Below are positions 45,053 through 54,053 of a DNA stretch of 64,000 nucleotides, one piece after another. The stretch is from NCBI GenBank assembly GCA_028280415.1, contig JANQLV010000029.1:124001-188000 (forward strand), read 5' to 3'. Under the pieces are notes generated by a model that worked only from the letters and a program-made list of their open reading frames with translations, searched no databases and was not told the origin of the DNA. This DNA comes from Saprospiraceae bacterium (lineage in GTDB: Bacteria; Bacteroidota; Bacteroidia; Chitinophagales; Saprospiraceae). The translations under genes and the position numbers were made by a program. The first letter of the stretch is position 1. The number at the start of each line of letters is the position of its first letter.

Positions 45053-45685
45053 ATGCTTCAGACTAAAGATTTGCAGTACTCTTACGATGAAAAAACGGTT
45101 CTTAGTTTTCCGGATATCACTTGTCAAAAAGGAGAACGCTGGCTTCTACTTGGTCAATCCGGAAGTGGGAAGACCACTTTGCTGCATTTACTGGGCGGGC
45201 TGCGTACTGCTGAATACGGAGATGTGATCGTTGCAGGTAAATCTCTCAAAGCATTGAGTAAATCCGGGATGGATCGTTTCCGAGGGCAAAATATCGGCAT
45301 CGTTTTTCAGCAAGCCCACTTTATAAAAGCACTCAGTGTAGAAGAAAATCTGATGTTAGCACAAAAACTTGCGGGGCAAGCTATTTCCCGGGAACGCATT
45401 AAAGATTTGTTGAGCAGATTAAATGTTGAGCATAAATTAAAGTCTAAACCCGATGCCTTGAGTATTGGCGAACAACAAAGGGTTGCTATTGCCCGAGCGC
45501 TGGTTAACAAGCCAGCTGTAATTTTAGCCGATGAACCCACTTCCGCACTGGATGACAAAAACTGCGATGAAGTGATTGCTCTGCTTGAACAACAAGCACA
45601 GCAGGAGGAAGCGACATTACTGATTGTTACCCACGATGGAAGACTTAAAGATAAGTTTAGCAATACGATTACCCTGAATTCCTGA
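45053..45685 (+). CDS. LolD/MacB-type ABC transporter ATP-binding protein
   Basis: 210 residues. Energises the adjacent permease. Walker A GQSGSGKTT (34-42), Q-loop VFQQAHF, signature LSIGEQQRVAIARAL, Walker B VILADEPTSALD, and H-loop VTHD. The small single-domain form and its gene neighbour (FtsX/MacB-like permease, 2 bp away) place it in the type VII (mechanotransmission/LolCDE-MacB) ABC group, which moves substrates within the periplasm or extrudes them rather than importing through the membrane. Confidence 0.92.
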   Translation: MLQTKDLQYSYDEKTVLSFPDITCQKGERWLLLGQSGSGKTTLLHLLGGLRTAEYGDVIVAGKSLKALSKSGMDRFRGQNIGIVFQQAHFIKALSVEENLMLAQKLAGQAISRERIKDLLSRLNVEHKLKSKPDALSIGEQQRVAIARALVNKPAVILADEPTSALDDKNCDEVIALLEQQAQQEEATLLIVTHDGRLKDKFSNTITLNS

Positions 45686-45687
45686 CC

Positions 45688-46938
45688 ATGAATATATTGA
45701 AACTTAGCTGGAGAAACCTTATAAGCAAACCATTGGCGATGTTGCTTAGTATTGTGCTTTTTGCACTTGGTGTCGGATTGATCTCTCTGCTATTTCTATT
45801 AAATCGTCAACTGGAAGAAAAATTTCAAAAAAATCTGGCTGGAATTGATTTGGTAATCGGAGCCAAAGGCAGTCCTTTGCAGCTGATTCTCAATAGCATG
45901 TACCATGTCGATGCACCCACGGGCAATATCACGATTGGAGAAGCCAGAGCTTTTCTGCGCGAAGGGCATCCCTTGATCAAAACAGCCGTTCCTCTATCCG
46001 TTGGAGATAGTTATAAGACTTACCGGATTATCGGGACTAATCACAAGATTTTAGCTTTATATGAAGCTGAAATTGGCAGTGGTAAGCTTTGGGAAGCTGA
46101 TTTCGAGGTGACGATTGGAGCTACTTTAGCTGATGTCTTAGGTTTGAAAATTGGAGATGAATTTCATAGCTCTCACGGTTTTGTCTCCGATGGTATGAAC
46201 GAACATTCGGACTCTGAACCTTTTAAAGTGGTTGGGATTTTACAAGCTACCGGGAGTGTAATTGATCAATTGATATTGACGAATACAGCAAGTATCTGGA
46301 AAGTTCATTCCAGCCATGATATGGACAGGGCGGCCGAACAACAGGATACTGTACATACTCCCCAAACGGGAACGATTCTGGATCATCCCGAGGAGGAAAT
46401 AACGAGCATCCTGATTCAGTTTAGCAAAAGGAATATGCAGACATTGAATATGGGGCGAAATATAAATGAGAATACGGATATGATGGCAGCTATGCCGGCT
46501 TATGAAATTAACCGGCTTTATAATATGATGGGAGCCGGGGAAAAGTTATTGCGCATGGTCGCGATTGTGATCGTTTTTGTTTCCGGCTTGAGCATTTTTA
46601 TTGCCTTGTTTGATTCGCTAAGGGATCGCAAATACGAACTGGCGCTAATGCGTGTTATGGGGGCGTTCAAGTCTGAATTATTTCTTTTGATTATTCTGGA
46701 AGGCTTGATTTTGGCAGTTATTGGATTTTTAATAGGGATATTTTTGAGCCATATTGGGATGTCCGTCTTGTCCAATTATATGGAAGCCAGCTATCGTTAT
46801 AGCTTTTCGGGGACTACTTTTTTACTGGAAGAATTATATCTATTATTTGGGGCATTGGTAATCGGCCTGTTAGCGGCCCTGATTCCCGCTATACAAGCTT
46901 CCAATACCGACATTTCGGACACTTTAACAGACTCTTAA
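45688..46938 (+). CDS. MacB/FtsX-type ABC transporter permease with His/Asp-rich periplasmic loop
   Basis: 416 residues. One transmembrane helix near 15-38, a large periplasmic domain (about 40-285), and three C-terminal helices (about 288-310, 332-358, 382-405) in FtsX layout (LMRVMGAFKSELFLLIILEGLILAVIGFLIGI). The periplasmic part carries scattered His and acidic residues (SSHGFVSDGMNEHSDSE near 172-188; KVHSSHDMDRAAEQQDTVH near 213-231; DHPEEE), as in related permeases with His-rich loops linked to metal handling. Overlapping logic with the two downstream C-x2-CGGAGPET proteins is discussed in the findings. Substrate unknown. Confidence 0.9.
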   Translation: MNILKLSWRNLISKPLAMLLSIVLFALGVGLISLLFLLNRQLEEKFQKNLAGIDLVIGAKGSPLQLILNSMYHVDAPTGNITIGEARAFLREGHPLIKTAVPLSVGDSYKTYRIIGTNHKILALYEAEIGSGKLWEADFEVTIGATLADVLGLKIGDEFHSSHGFVSDGMNEHSDSEPFKVVGILQATGSVIDQLILTNTASIWKVHSSHDMDRAAEQQDTVHTPQTGTILDHPEEEITSILIQFSKRNMQTLNMGRNINENTDMMAAMPAYEINRLYNMMGAGEKLLRMVAIVIVFVSGLSIFIALFDSLRDRKYELALMRVMGAFKSELFLLIILEGLILAVIGFLIGIFLSHIGMSVLSNYMEASYRYSFSGTTFLLEELYLLFGALVIGLLAALIPAIQASNTDISDTLTDS

Positions 46939-47024
46939 AAGCATAGGATAGTGATTCTTCTTAACTTTGAGATACGGAAGAAAGTACTGTATCCGAAAAA
47001 TAGATAATACCTAGAATAGACTGG

Positions 47025-47474
47025 ATGTCATATAATAAACGAATAATTGGAATTCTCTTTGCCTTGCTTTTCACTATTGGAGGCCTGTTTGCCCAGAATG
47101 AAAAAAATGTCTGGACAACGCTTGCATTAATGAAATTTGAGCGTCACAAGGGAAACGGCAGTAGTAAGGGAAGCCAAATCATTCCCCTGATCGAAGCCCT
47201 GGATGGAAAGGAAATCACGGTAAAAGGCTATGTGATCCCGCTTAATGGGAAAAAGGCTCAGAGCCACTTTATGTTTTCTGCATACCCTTATTCCAGTTGT
47301 TACTTTTGTGGAGGTGCCGGCCCGGAAACGATCATGGAGGCTTTTACGAAAAGTAGTGAAAAAATCGAATATTCTGAAAATGCCATAACGCTTAAAGGTA
47401 CTTTCAGGTTTGTTTCCAAAGATCCGAATGATATCATGTTTAGTCTTGAAAACGCGGTATTGGTAGATAGATAA
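47025..47474 (+). CDS. Exported C-x2-CGGAGPET protein, copy 1 (DUF3299-like)
   Basis: 149 residues with a signal peptide (IIGILFALLFTIGGLFAQ). After a variable N-part, the core reads DGKEITVKGYVIPLNGK ... FMFSAYPYSSCYFCGGAGPETIMEAF, with C92 and C95, then EYSENAITLKGTFRFVSKDPNDIMFSLENAVLV. The KGYVIPL and CxFCGGAGPET pattern is OB-like in strand order and resembles DUF3299 proteins. The Cys pair may bind metal or a cofactor. It follows the permease by 86 bp and is about 40% similar by eye to the next gene. Function not established. Confidence 0.78.
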   Translation: MSYNKRIIGILFALLFTIGGLFAQNEKNVWTTLALMKFERHKGNGSSKGSQIIPLIEALDGKEITVKGYVIPLNGKKAQSHFMFSAYPYSSCYFCGGAGPETIMEAFTKSSEKIEYSENAITLKGTFRFVSKDPNDIMFSLENAVLVDR

Positions 47475-47498
47475 TCAAGCATAAAAGAATAATATAAA

Positions 47499-47951
47499 AT
47501 GAGAAAAATATTGATGTTCCTGGTACTTTCCATTTTTGCTGACAGCTTGTTGGCACAGAGTGAAACAACTCAGGTGGAGAATATTTGGAAAACGCTGGGA
47601 AAAATTACTTTTAAAAAAGAGTACGATGAAATGATGGGCTTCAAAGTGGATGTTCCTGTTTTCAGTGCAGATGTCAAAGCTCTGGAAGGTACGGAAGTTA
47701 CCGTCAAGGGGTATATCATTCCGGTGGAAGATTATGGAGGGCAAACTGAATTTGTGTTTTCTGCTTTCCCTTATAATATGTGTTTTTTTTGTGGAGGTGC
47801 CGGCCCGGAGACGGTAATGAAAGTGACTGCTGCTGAAGCGATTCCTTATACTGCCGAAGCCATTACGATTCGCGGAGTATTAAGTCTTAACGATACGGAT
47901 AGAAACGAATTGATGTATGCGCTTACCCAAGTTATAAAAGTTAACCAATAA
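47499..47951 (+). CDS. Exported C-x2-CGGAGPET protein, copy 2 (paralogue)
   Basis: 150 residues with a signal peptide (MRKILMFLVLSIFADSLLAQ). Same core as its neighbour: EGTEVTVKGYIIPVEDYGG, FVFSAFPYNMCFFCGGAGPETVMKV (C95, C98), EAITIRGVLSLNDTDRNELMYALTQV. The DNA over the CGGAGPET segment includes a 20-nt identical run in both copies (TGTGGAGGTGCCGGCCCGGA). Starts 24 bp after copy 1. Its stop codon directly abuts the stop of the convergent DUF5916 gene, with no intervening base and no room for a terminator. Confidence 0.78.
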   Translation: MRKILMFLVLSIFADSLLAQSETTQVENIWKTLGKITFKKEYDEMMGFKVDVPVFSADVKALEGTEVTVKGYIIPVEDYGGQTEFVFSAFPYNMCFFCGGAGPETVMKVTAAEAIPYTAEAITIRGVLSLNDTDRNELMYALTQVIKVNQ

Positions 47952-50141
47952 TTATTGTCCTCCTATCCAGTAATCCAGTTTTAAAACGAGTGCCCTGTTT
48001 CTGACGGATAAATTTTGTGTAGTGTAGTTTTCGGTATATACGATGAAAAGATCAGACATGGGCTTGAAACGCCAGTTCAGCTTTGAATTGATATTGAAAT
48101 TATTCTTTTGTGTATTATACTGGATAAAAGTGGTGAAAAACAGGTTTCGGTTGAATGAAATTTCAAACTTTGAACCTATCCAGGTAAAAGAAGCTTCTCC
48201 ATAAGCTTCGGGAAAATGAACTAGTTGATCGTATTCGAGATTTATACCGAGTACAGCATAATGCTTATAGCGGTAGTTCCAATTGGTTTGAACTTGAAAA
48301 CGATTTCCCAAAAATTTATTTCCATAGCTCAGATTCACTTCCCCGAAGAACCGGTTTCGTTTACCGGTATCATAATGCAATTCAAAGGTCTTTTCTAAAT
48401 AATTTCCCGCAGGAAAAGGAAAATTTAAACCCTTCAATGTAAATGGAAACAAAAGCATTGGAGAACCTGCACTGTATAATAATTCGAAAGAACTGGTATT
48501 TTTTAACCTTAAAAGAAAGGTGATTTCATTTCGATGTTCCTGATATTTTGCTTGAGCATTAATGTAAAAATCGGAATGGAAGGTCGGGCCCCAAAAGTCA
48601 ATAAGACTGTTTTTCTTGGCAAAAAAACGATAATGACCATTGATTCGGAAATGGGTGTAACCTACCCGGATAGTGCTATCCGTTAGCTCATCACTATGAT
48701 ATAAGCGCGGCACGAAACCAATATCCGTTATATAATTTTTATCCGTGTGATCGACACCTAAAAACAAGGTAGTAGTAGAGCTGCGATATCTTAATTTGGC
48801 ACTGTAAGCATTGGCATTTTTAAAGTTTTGTGGGGTAAATGCACGATGAAAGAAAGCTTTTCCGTTCCATTTGGCATCTTTTGATCGCAAATCGTATTCA
48901 ATACCTGCGACTCGGTTATAATCATGCTGAAAAAGATAATAATCCTGAACAGATTGCCGATTCATTAAAAAGCCGGTTAGGCTTGAATTGTTAAATAGTT
49001 TTCTTTGAATCGTCGCGACCGAATAATTATTGGAGGGACTATCCAGCTCTTGATCTTCTTTTGTTTGAATACTCATTATTCCTAATCGCCAGTTATTATC
49101 GAGATTGCCACTGAGCCTTGCTCCGAATAAAATAGGTACGGGAGTGCTGTTGGTATTGCCAATCCTTCGAGAGAAAAATGGTCTGATTCGACTATTTCCG
49201 AGATTGGCAAATAGATCACTATTTTCCAAAAAGAGCAAGCGCCTTTCCGGGAAAAATATTTCGAACCTTTGCAGATCAATTACCTGCTGATCCACTTCTA
49301 CCTGCGAAAAATCGGGATTAATAGCCAAGTCCAGATTTAAAGAAGAATTGACCGCCACTTTTGCGTCAAGGCCGGTTATTTGCCATACTTTCTGACTCTT
49401 AGCCGGGTTTTCAAAATCTTTGGTACTACCAACAGAAAAATGCGGGATGACAGAAATATTTGAAATGGGTTGCTCCGGAGGCTTTTCCCACTGAAGTATC
49501 CCCGCTCGGGAAAGCACACTCAATTTATAGCCCCGGGGGATCGGAGCCCAGGTGGAAATCTCGTTCTGTACCCGGTCATTTCTGGCAAAATTGATTCGCC
49601 ATTGGGATTGATTGCTTTTGAAACGAATGGTTTTGAGCGGTATCGCTATTTCTACGGACCAGGCCTTTTTACCTTTTTGTACTTCAGCCATCCATAAGCC
49701 ATCCCAATTGAGTTCTACACCTTTTATACCTCCATCATCAATAATTCCATCGCTCTGTACACCAAAAGGGTTAACCCCGAAGTAAAGACCATTAGTTTGA
49801 TCATTGATTGTATTGATATAAATACCAAAAGCGTCATTTTCATCAAAATCAAAGTCTCGTTTCAAGGATTGAACGATATAAGATTTGTCTTCATGCTGGT
49901 GTCGGCAAATCGCGCTGATATAGAGAAATTTTTTGTCATAGAGTACCCGGACGGAAGTTTTCGAAACGGCATCCAGACTATCAAAAGGAAAGTGCATTCG
50001 GAAATTTGCTGCTTCCTGAGCATCTTGCCAGGCCGGTTCGTTTGGGAAACCATCAATCAGGAGCGGTGTTTCAGAAGGACTGGGGTATAAAACAGGAGTT
50101 TGTCCCACGACCACAGACATGAAACCAATCCCGAAAAGCAA
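47952..50141 (-). CDS. DUF5916-type outer-membrane protein with N-terminal CBM9-like domain
   Basis: 729 residues as drawn from TTG 50141. N-terminal carbohydrate-binding family 9-like domain (about 15-215): LIDGFPNEPAWQDAQEAANF, VRVLYDKKFLYISAICR, DENDAFGIYINT, WDGLWMAEVQKGKKAWSVEIAIPLKTI. Then a C-terminal DUF5916 barrel region (FSQVEVDQQVIDLQRFEIFFPERRLLFLEN, PFFSRRIGN). Family members are outer-membrane proteins of unknown role, often near hydrolases. Note the start: from TTG the signal peptide lacks a positive n-region, whereas an in-frame ATT at 50162 would give KKYLQILLFGIGFMSVVVGQ; see findings. Confidence 0.85.
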   Translation of the reverse strand: MLFGIGFMSVVVGQTPVLYPSPSETPLLIDGFPNEPAWQDAQEAANFRMHFPFDSLDAVSKTSVRVLYDKKFLYISAICRHQHEDKSYIVQSLKRDFDFDENDAFGIYINTINDQTNGLYFGVNPFGVQSDGIIDDGGIKGVELNWDGLWMAEVQKGKKAWSVEIAIPLKTIRFKSNQSQWRINFARNDRVQNEISTWAPIPRGYKLSVLSRAGILQWEKPPEQPISNISVIPHFSVGSTKDFENPAKSQKVWQITGLDAKVAVNSSLNLDLAINPDFSQVEVDQQVIDLQRFEIFFPERRLLFLENSDLFANLGNSRIRPFFSRRIGNTNSTPVPILFGARLSGNLDNNWRLGIMSIQTKEDQELDSPSNNYSVATIQRKLFNNSSLTGFLMNRQSVQDYYLFQHDYNRVAGIEYDLRSKDAKWNGKAFFHRAFTPQNFKNANAYSAKLRYRSSTTTLFLGVDHTDKNYITDIGFVPRLYHSDELTDSTIRVGYTHFRINGHYRFFAKKNSLIDFWGPTFHSDFYINAQAKYQEHRNEITFLLRLKNTSSFELLYSAGSPMLLFPFTLKGLNFPFPAGNYLEKTFELHYDTGKRNRFFGEVNLSYGNKFLGNRFQVQTNWNYRYKHYAVLGINLEYDQLVHFPEAYGEASFTWIGSKFEISFNRNLFFTTFIQYNTQKNNFNINSKLNWRFKPMSDLFIVYTENYTTQNLSVRNRALVLKLDYWIGGQ

Positions 50142-50267
50142 TATTTGTAAATACTTTTTAATAAACCAAAATCAATTGACCAATCAAATGATGAAAAAAT
50201 CATCAAATTACTTTCGTATTTCTGATTAGGTATTTTCAGTTAGAGTGGAAAGGAGGATATCTTTTGT

Positions 50268-50792
50268 TTATTTTTTGTTAGATGTTTGTATAAACCGATT
50301 CCATCCGAAGCGGATGATAAGGAACAATCCGGCAAAAATCAAAATCAGGAAGTGAAATGGAATATTTACAAAGCCAATCACGAAAATTCGCGTTTTATCG
50401 ATTCCCCACATAATGGCAAAAGCCGCAAAGATCATGAACAGCAAGCCAGAAATATTTCGGAATCCCGGAATCAAATCGAGATCAACATTCTTTCGGATAA
50501 TCATAAGTGTGATGATCATAGATAAGATTGGCAGAATCTGAAAGTAAATATCTGCATTTAATGCTTTTCCCCGATCAAATAGAAACATATAGATATTGAG
50601 GCTGAGCGCAAATATTCCCGGTACACAAACCGAATAAATCAAAGTTGAGTATAAATATTTCCACGGCGAGAGATGCCCCTCATTTTTTCCCATAATCCCT
50701 GCAATCCACGCAGTCAGAGGGATAAAAAGAAAAAACCCGATTATATAGGCAGGATGATCACCAATTAATTCAAATAATTCCTTGAGGGTCAT
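50268..50792 (-). CDS. Conserved multi-spanning membrane protein of unknown function
   Basis: 174 residues with about five transmembrane helices (approximate positions 15-34, 48-70, 85-102, 115-133, 138-162). The sequence (DHPAYIIGFFLFIPLTAWIAG; LSPWKYLYSTLIYSVCVPGIFAL) belongs to a family widespread in Bacteroidota with no assigned role that I know of. The ATG start follows a likely AT-rich leader; a TATTTTTG -7-like sequence lies on the minus strand at 50882-50889. No neighbour suggests its function. Confidence 0.7.
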   Translation of the reverse strand: MTLKELFELIGDHPAYIIGFFLFIPLTAWIAGIMGKNEGHLSPWKYLYSTLIYSVCVPGIFALSLNIYMFLFDRGKALNADIYFQILPILSMIITLMIIRKNVDLDLIPGFRNISGLLFMIFAAFAIMWGIDKTRIFVIGFVNIPFHFLILIFAGLFLIIRFGWNRFIQTSNKK

Positions 50793-51144
50793 GAGCTCTT
50801 GTGTCTGTTTTCGCTAAACTGTTTTTTATTTGTCTATGTAAAAGCTTGATTATCAGGCTTTTTAACGATTTTAAAATACAGCAAAAATAAAGCCAAGGAG
50901 CAGCATTATTCGTATTAAATTATTAATATAAATCGATAATATACTTGTCGGGAAGCTTTTTACCCAATCAAAAAGCTCAAACACCCGGTAAATATGTCGT
51001 CTGCATGAATATTTGTCGCTTTATTTTCACCCTCATTTCCTGTATATTTAAAAAGTACCCTTACACAAGGCCAGGCATATTTAAAAATACTTGATCATAA
51101 AGATGCATAATAACTTTAAATCCGTTCACTAAAATAAATGCAAA
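50793..51144. other. 352-bp divergent region with direct repeats
   Basis: Between the membrane protein and the GH5-like gene. ATATTTAAAAA occurs twice, at 51044-51054 and 51077-51087, 33 bp apart (about three helical turns). A TATTTTTG -7-like on the minus strand is at 50882-50889. No ORF. Confidence 0.45.
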
Positions 51145-52536
51145 ATGAAGGGCACAAAAATTATTTTATTTTGCTATTTGTTGCTGTATTTTAACCCTTT
51201 GCTGGCTCAGTTTAATACGATTAAACTCAATGGTACGGAGCATTATATAAGTGGTATAAATCTTCCCTGGAATCATTATGGCTGGGATTTTGGCGAGCAT
51301 GACTGGTGGGGAACCGGCTATGACCTTTCCTGGTTTGAAGAAGCTTTCTTTGATTTAAGTACACATGGTGTCAACAGTGTTCGGGTTTGGGTGCACTGTG
51401 ATGGAAGAGCGAATCCTAATTTCGATAGAGCGGGATACGTCATTGGTCTGGATGATGGAATGTTGGAACAATTGGATGATTTTGTTTCATTGGCTAATGA
51501 TTATAACCTAATGGTCATAATCACACTCTGGTCGCATGATATGTTTGAGGATAATAGATCGATTGCAGGACCTTATGCGGGAATGCATGCCGATTTGATC
51601 ACAGATAGCGGGAAAACAGAGAGCTATATTAATCACGCTTTGATCCCGATGGTACAAAAATTAAATGTACACTGTAATTTACTGGCCTGGGAAATAATGA
51701 ATGAACCGGAATGGGCGATGAAGATCAATTGGGGAGGTGGGACAAAACAGACTGTAGAAATAGAAGAAATGCAGCGATTTATGGGGCGATGTATTCAAGC
51801 TATTCGAAATCATTCTGATCAAAATATTACAATTGGAGCGGCCACTTCATTTGGAAATAATAATGGTCAACCCAGTAATTATTGGCACGAAAGAGATTTT
51901 CAGCGTTTGGGCTTTGATCATGAGCAAGTATATCTGGATTTTTATTCTATCCACTTTTACAACTGGATGGGAACAGCATATTCTCCCTTTCTGAATGATG
52001 CCAGTAAATGGCAATTATCCCGGCCTATTCTCGTAGCCGAAGCTTCTAATAATATTGAAACTTCTCCACATGGGATGCTCCCTCTGGAGCAGTTGGAAGC
52101 CTGCTACGAAAACAATTATGCCGGAATTCTTTTTTGGTCCTATAATGCTGAAGATGAGTATAGTGAATGGGAAGATTGCCGGATCGCGATGGATGATTTT
52201 GAAGAAGCGCACAGTGAGTTAATAAGGTACTCGGTAGAAGATTGTGATTCGATTTTTTTAGAAAAGCCATTACTGGTTTATAACATGTTTCCCAATCCCA
52301 CAAAAGGTTATGTCAATTTAGCCATTTATCAACCGGAGACGGACATAGAATATGATTTGAATCTATTTCTGATCGATGCCAGTGGACGCATGCTTCAGAG
52401 CCATGATATCATAGATCGGAGTACAGAATTGGATATCAGTAATTTACCCGCTGGATTTTATTTTTTACAAATTAAGGTGATGGATCATCGTGGAACCACC
52501 ATTCAAACGATCAATCAAAAACTGATTAAAATTTGA
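51145..52536 (+). CDS. T9SS-secreted GH5-like glycoside hydrolase
   Basis: 463 residues. Signal peptide (MKGTKIILFCYLLLYFNPLLAQ). A (beta/alpha)8 cellulase-like domain covers about 25-365. Active-site features: GVNSVRVWVHCDG near 76-87, the acid/base E187 in AWEIMNEPEW, FYSIHFYNW near 266-274, and the nucleophile E299 in RPILVAEASNN. These match clan GH-A (GH5 or beta-mannanase-like). T9SS sorting domain at the end (YNMFPNPTKGYVNLAIY ... ISNLPAGFYFLQIKV). Secreted endo-glycanase; the substrate could be mannan, cellulose or a related beta-glucan. Confidence 0.88.
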   Translation: MKGTKIILFCYLLLYFNPLLAQFNTIKLNGTEHYISGINLPWNHYGWDFGEHDWWGTGYDLSWFEEAFFDLSTHGVNSVRVWVHCDGRANPNFDRAGYVIGLDDGMLEQLDDFVSLANDYNLMVIITLWSHDMFEDNRSIAGPYAGMHADLITDSGKTESYINHALIPMVQKLNVHCNLLAWEIMNEPEWAMKINWGGGTKQTVEIEEMQRFMGRCIQAIRNHSDQNITIGAATSFGNNNGQPSNYWHERDFQRLGFDHEQVYLDFYSIHFYNWMGTAYSPFLNDASKWQLSRPILVAEASNNIETSPHGMLPLEQLEACYENNYAGILFWSYNAEDEYSEWEDCRIAMDDFEEAHSELIRYSVEDCDSIFLEKPLLVYNMFPNPTKGYVNLAIYQPETDIEYDLNLFLIDASGRMLQSHDIIDRSTELDISNLPAGFYFLQIKVMDHRGTTIQTINQKLIKI

Positions 52537-52552
52537 GGGGCTAAGGCATAAA

Positions 52553-52607
52553 GAAAACCTGAGATGAAATATTAATTCAGAACCCAATACATTCATCTCA
52601 GGTTTTC
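52553..52607. terminator. Bidirectional terminator, GH5-like gene / odhB
   Basis: GAAAACCTGAGATGAA (52553-52568) and TTCATCTCAGGTTTTC (52592-52607) form a perfect 16-bp stem with a 23-nt loop, between two convergent genes. The arms end in A4/T4 tracts on both strands. Confidence 0.75.
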
Positions 52608-52615
52608 GATTGTTT

Positions 52616-53887
52616 TTAAAGATCAAGCAATAGTTTCACCGGGTCTTCCAGTAATTTTTTCACTTTGACCAGGAAGGTTACAGAAGTACTTCCATCAATC
52701 ACACGGTGATCATAAGAAAGTGCGAGGTACATCATAGGTCTGATCAGCACTTCACCATTGATTGCAACCGGTCTTTGCTGAATAGTATGCATTCCCAGGA
52801 TTGCGGACTGTGGTTCATTGATAATAGGCGTACTCATCATCGAGCCAAAAATACCGCCATTAGTAATCGTAAAAGTCCCTCCACGCATCTCTTCAAGCGT
52901 TAAAGTTCCCGTTCTGGCTTTTTCTGCCAATTCTTTAATCTTTAGTTCTATCTCGTGAAACCTGAGGGACTCGGCATTATGAACCGGAGGAACCACCAGG
53001 CCTGTCGGTGTAGATATTGCAATAGAAATATCGGCATAATCGTGATAGATTAAATCATTATCATCGATCTGTGCGTTAACAGCCGGCATTTCCATTAAGG
53101 TTTTCGCACAAGCTTTAGTGAATAAAGACATAAAGCCAAGCTTGATACCGTATTTTTCTACAAATTCTTCCTGGTACTTTTTGCGCAGTTTCATCACTTC
53201 GGAAAGGTCTACTTCGTTGAAAGTAGTCAGCATCGCCGTATTGTTTTTGGCAGAGACCAGGCGGCTGGCAATTGTTCTACGCATTCTGCTCATCTTCTTG
53301 CGGCTGGTCTCCCGGCTAAAGTTTCCGGCTGGTGCAGCCAGGGGTGCGGGAGTACTGGCCGGAGCTTTCGGAGCTGGTGCACTGGTTTTATTAGCAACTG
53401 CCTGCACGGCATCTTCTTTAGTAATTCTGCCATCCTTACCGGTTCCCTGTACGCTTGCCGTAGAGATATCATTTTCCTTTAGGATTTTAGCGGCTGCCGG
53501 TGAGGGATGTCCGCTGGCATAAGAAGGTGCAGCAGGAGGGCTGTCCGTTGCTGGTGGCGTTGAAGTCACCGGAGTCTCTTCTTTTGCAGGGCTTTCTTCT
53601 TTTGCCGCCGGAGCTTTGGGTGCTTTACCATTTGAGCTCCCGGCAGAAACCGAGGTGTCTATCTTGGCGACCAAAGCTCCAATTTCCAGATCATCGCCTT
53701 CATTGGCTACGTAAATCAATTTGCCAGCAGCTTCGGCGGGGAATTCCAGTGTAGCTTTATCTGATTCGAATTCGCAGATGGGCTCATCTATTTTTACAAT
53801 ATCCCCATTCTCCTTTAGCCATTGGGACAAGGTAACTTCATTGATGGACTCCCCGATTGTCGGGACACGCATTTCTACAATGCTCAT
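52616..53887 (-). CDS. odhB: Dihydrolipoamide succinyltransferase, 2-oxoglutarate dehydrogenase E2
   Basis: 423 residues from the ATG at 53887; a longer frame to 53953 adds an unlikely N-terminus. Transfers the succinyl group to CoA in the TCA-cycle 2-oxoglutarate dehydrogenase complex. Lipoyl domain about 1-80 with lipoyl-lysine K44 in [13 protein letters not shown], a Pro/Ala-rich linker, an E1/E3-binding domain ([32 protein letters not shown], about 130-165), and the catalytic domain with the active-site motif YDHRVIDG near 393-400 and SxxxG-like [19 protein letters not shown]. The E1 gene (sucA), usually adjacent, is not on either side here. Confidence 0.94.
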   Translation of the reverse strand: MSIVEMRVPTIGESINEVTLSQWLKENGDIVKIDEPICEFESDKATLEFPAEAAGKLIYVANEGDDLEIGALVAKIDTSVSAGSSNGKAPKAPAAKEESPAKEETPVTSTPPATDSPPAAPSYASGHPSPAAAKILKENDISTASVQGTGKDGRITKEDAVQAVANKTSAPAPKAPASTPAPLAAPAGNFSRETSRKKMSRMRRTIASRLVSAKNNTAMLTTFNEVDLSEVMKLRKKYQEEFVEKYGIKLGFMSLFTKACAKTLMEMPAVNAQIDDNDLIYHDYADISIAISTPTGLVVPPVHNAESLRFHEIELKIKELAEKARTGTLTLEEMRGGTFTITNGGIFGSMMSTPIINEPQSAILGMHTIQQRPVAINGEVLIRPMMYLALSYDHRVIDGSTSVTFLVKVKKLLEDPVKLLLDL

Positions 53888-54053
53888 ATCTTTAGTTTTG
53901 ATTTGATTTTTATAAAATATCGGCTTAAATAAATGCTTGTATTTAAGCTCCACAAATTTAAACTTTCTTATTGAAAAGAACTCGTGAGAGATGAAAATGT
54001 TGCAATAAGGCAGATATTATACCCTATTGTAAAGTAATTTGAATACTTTATAT

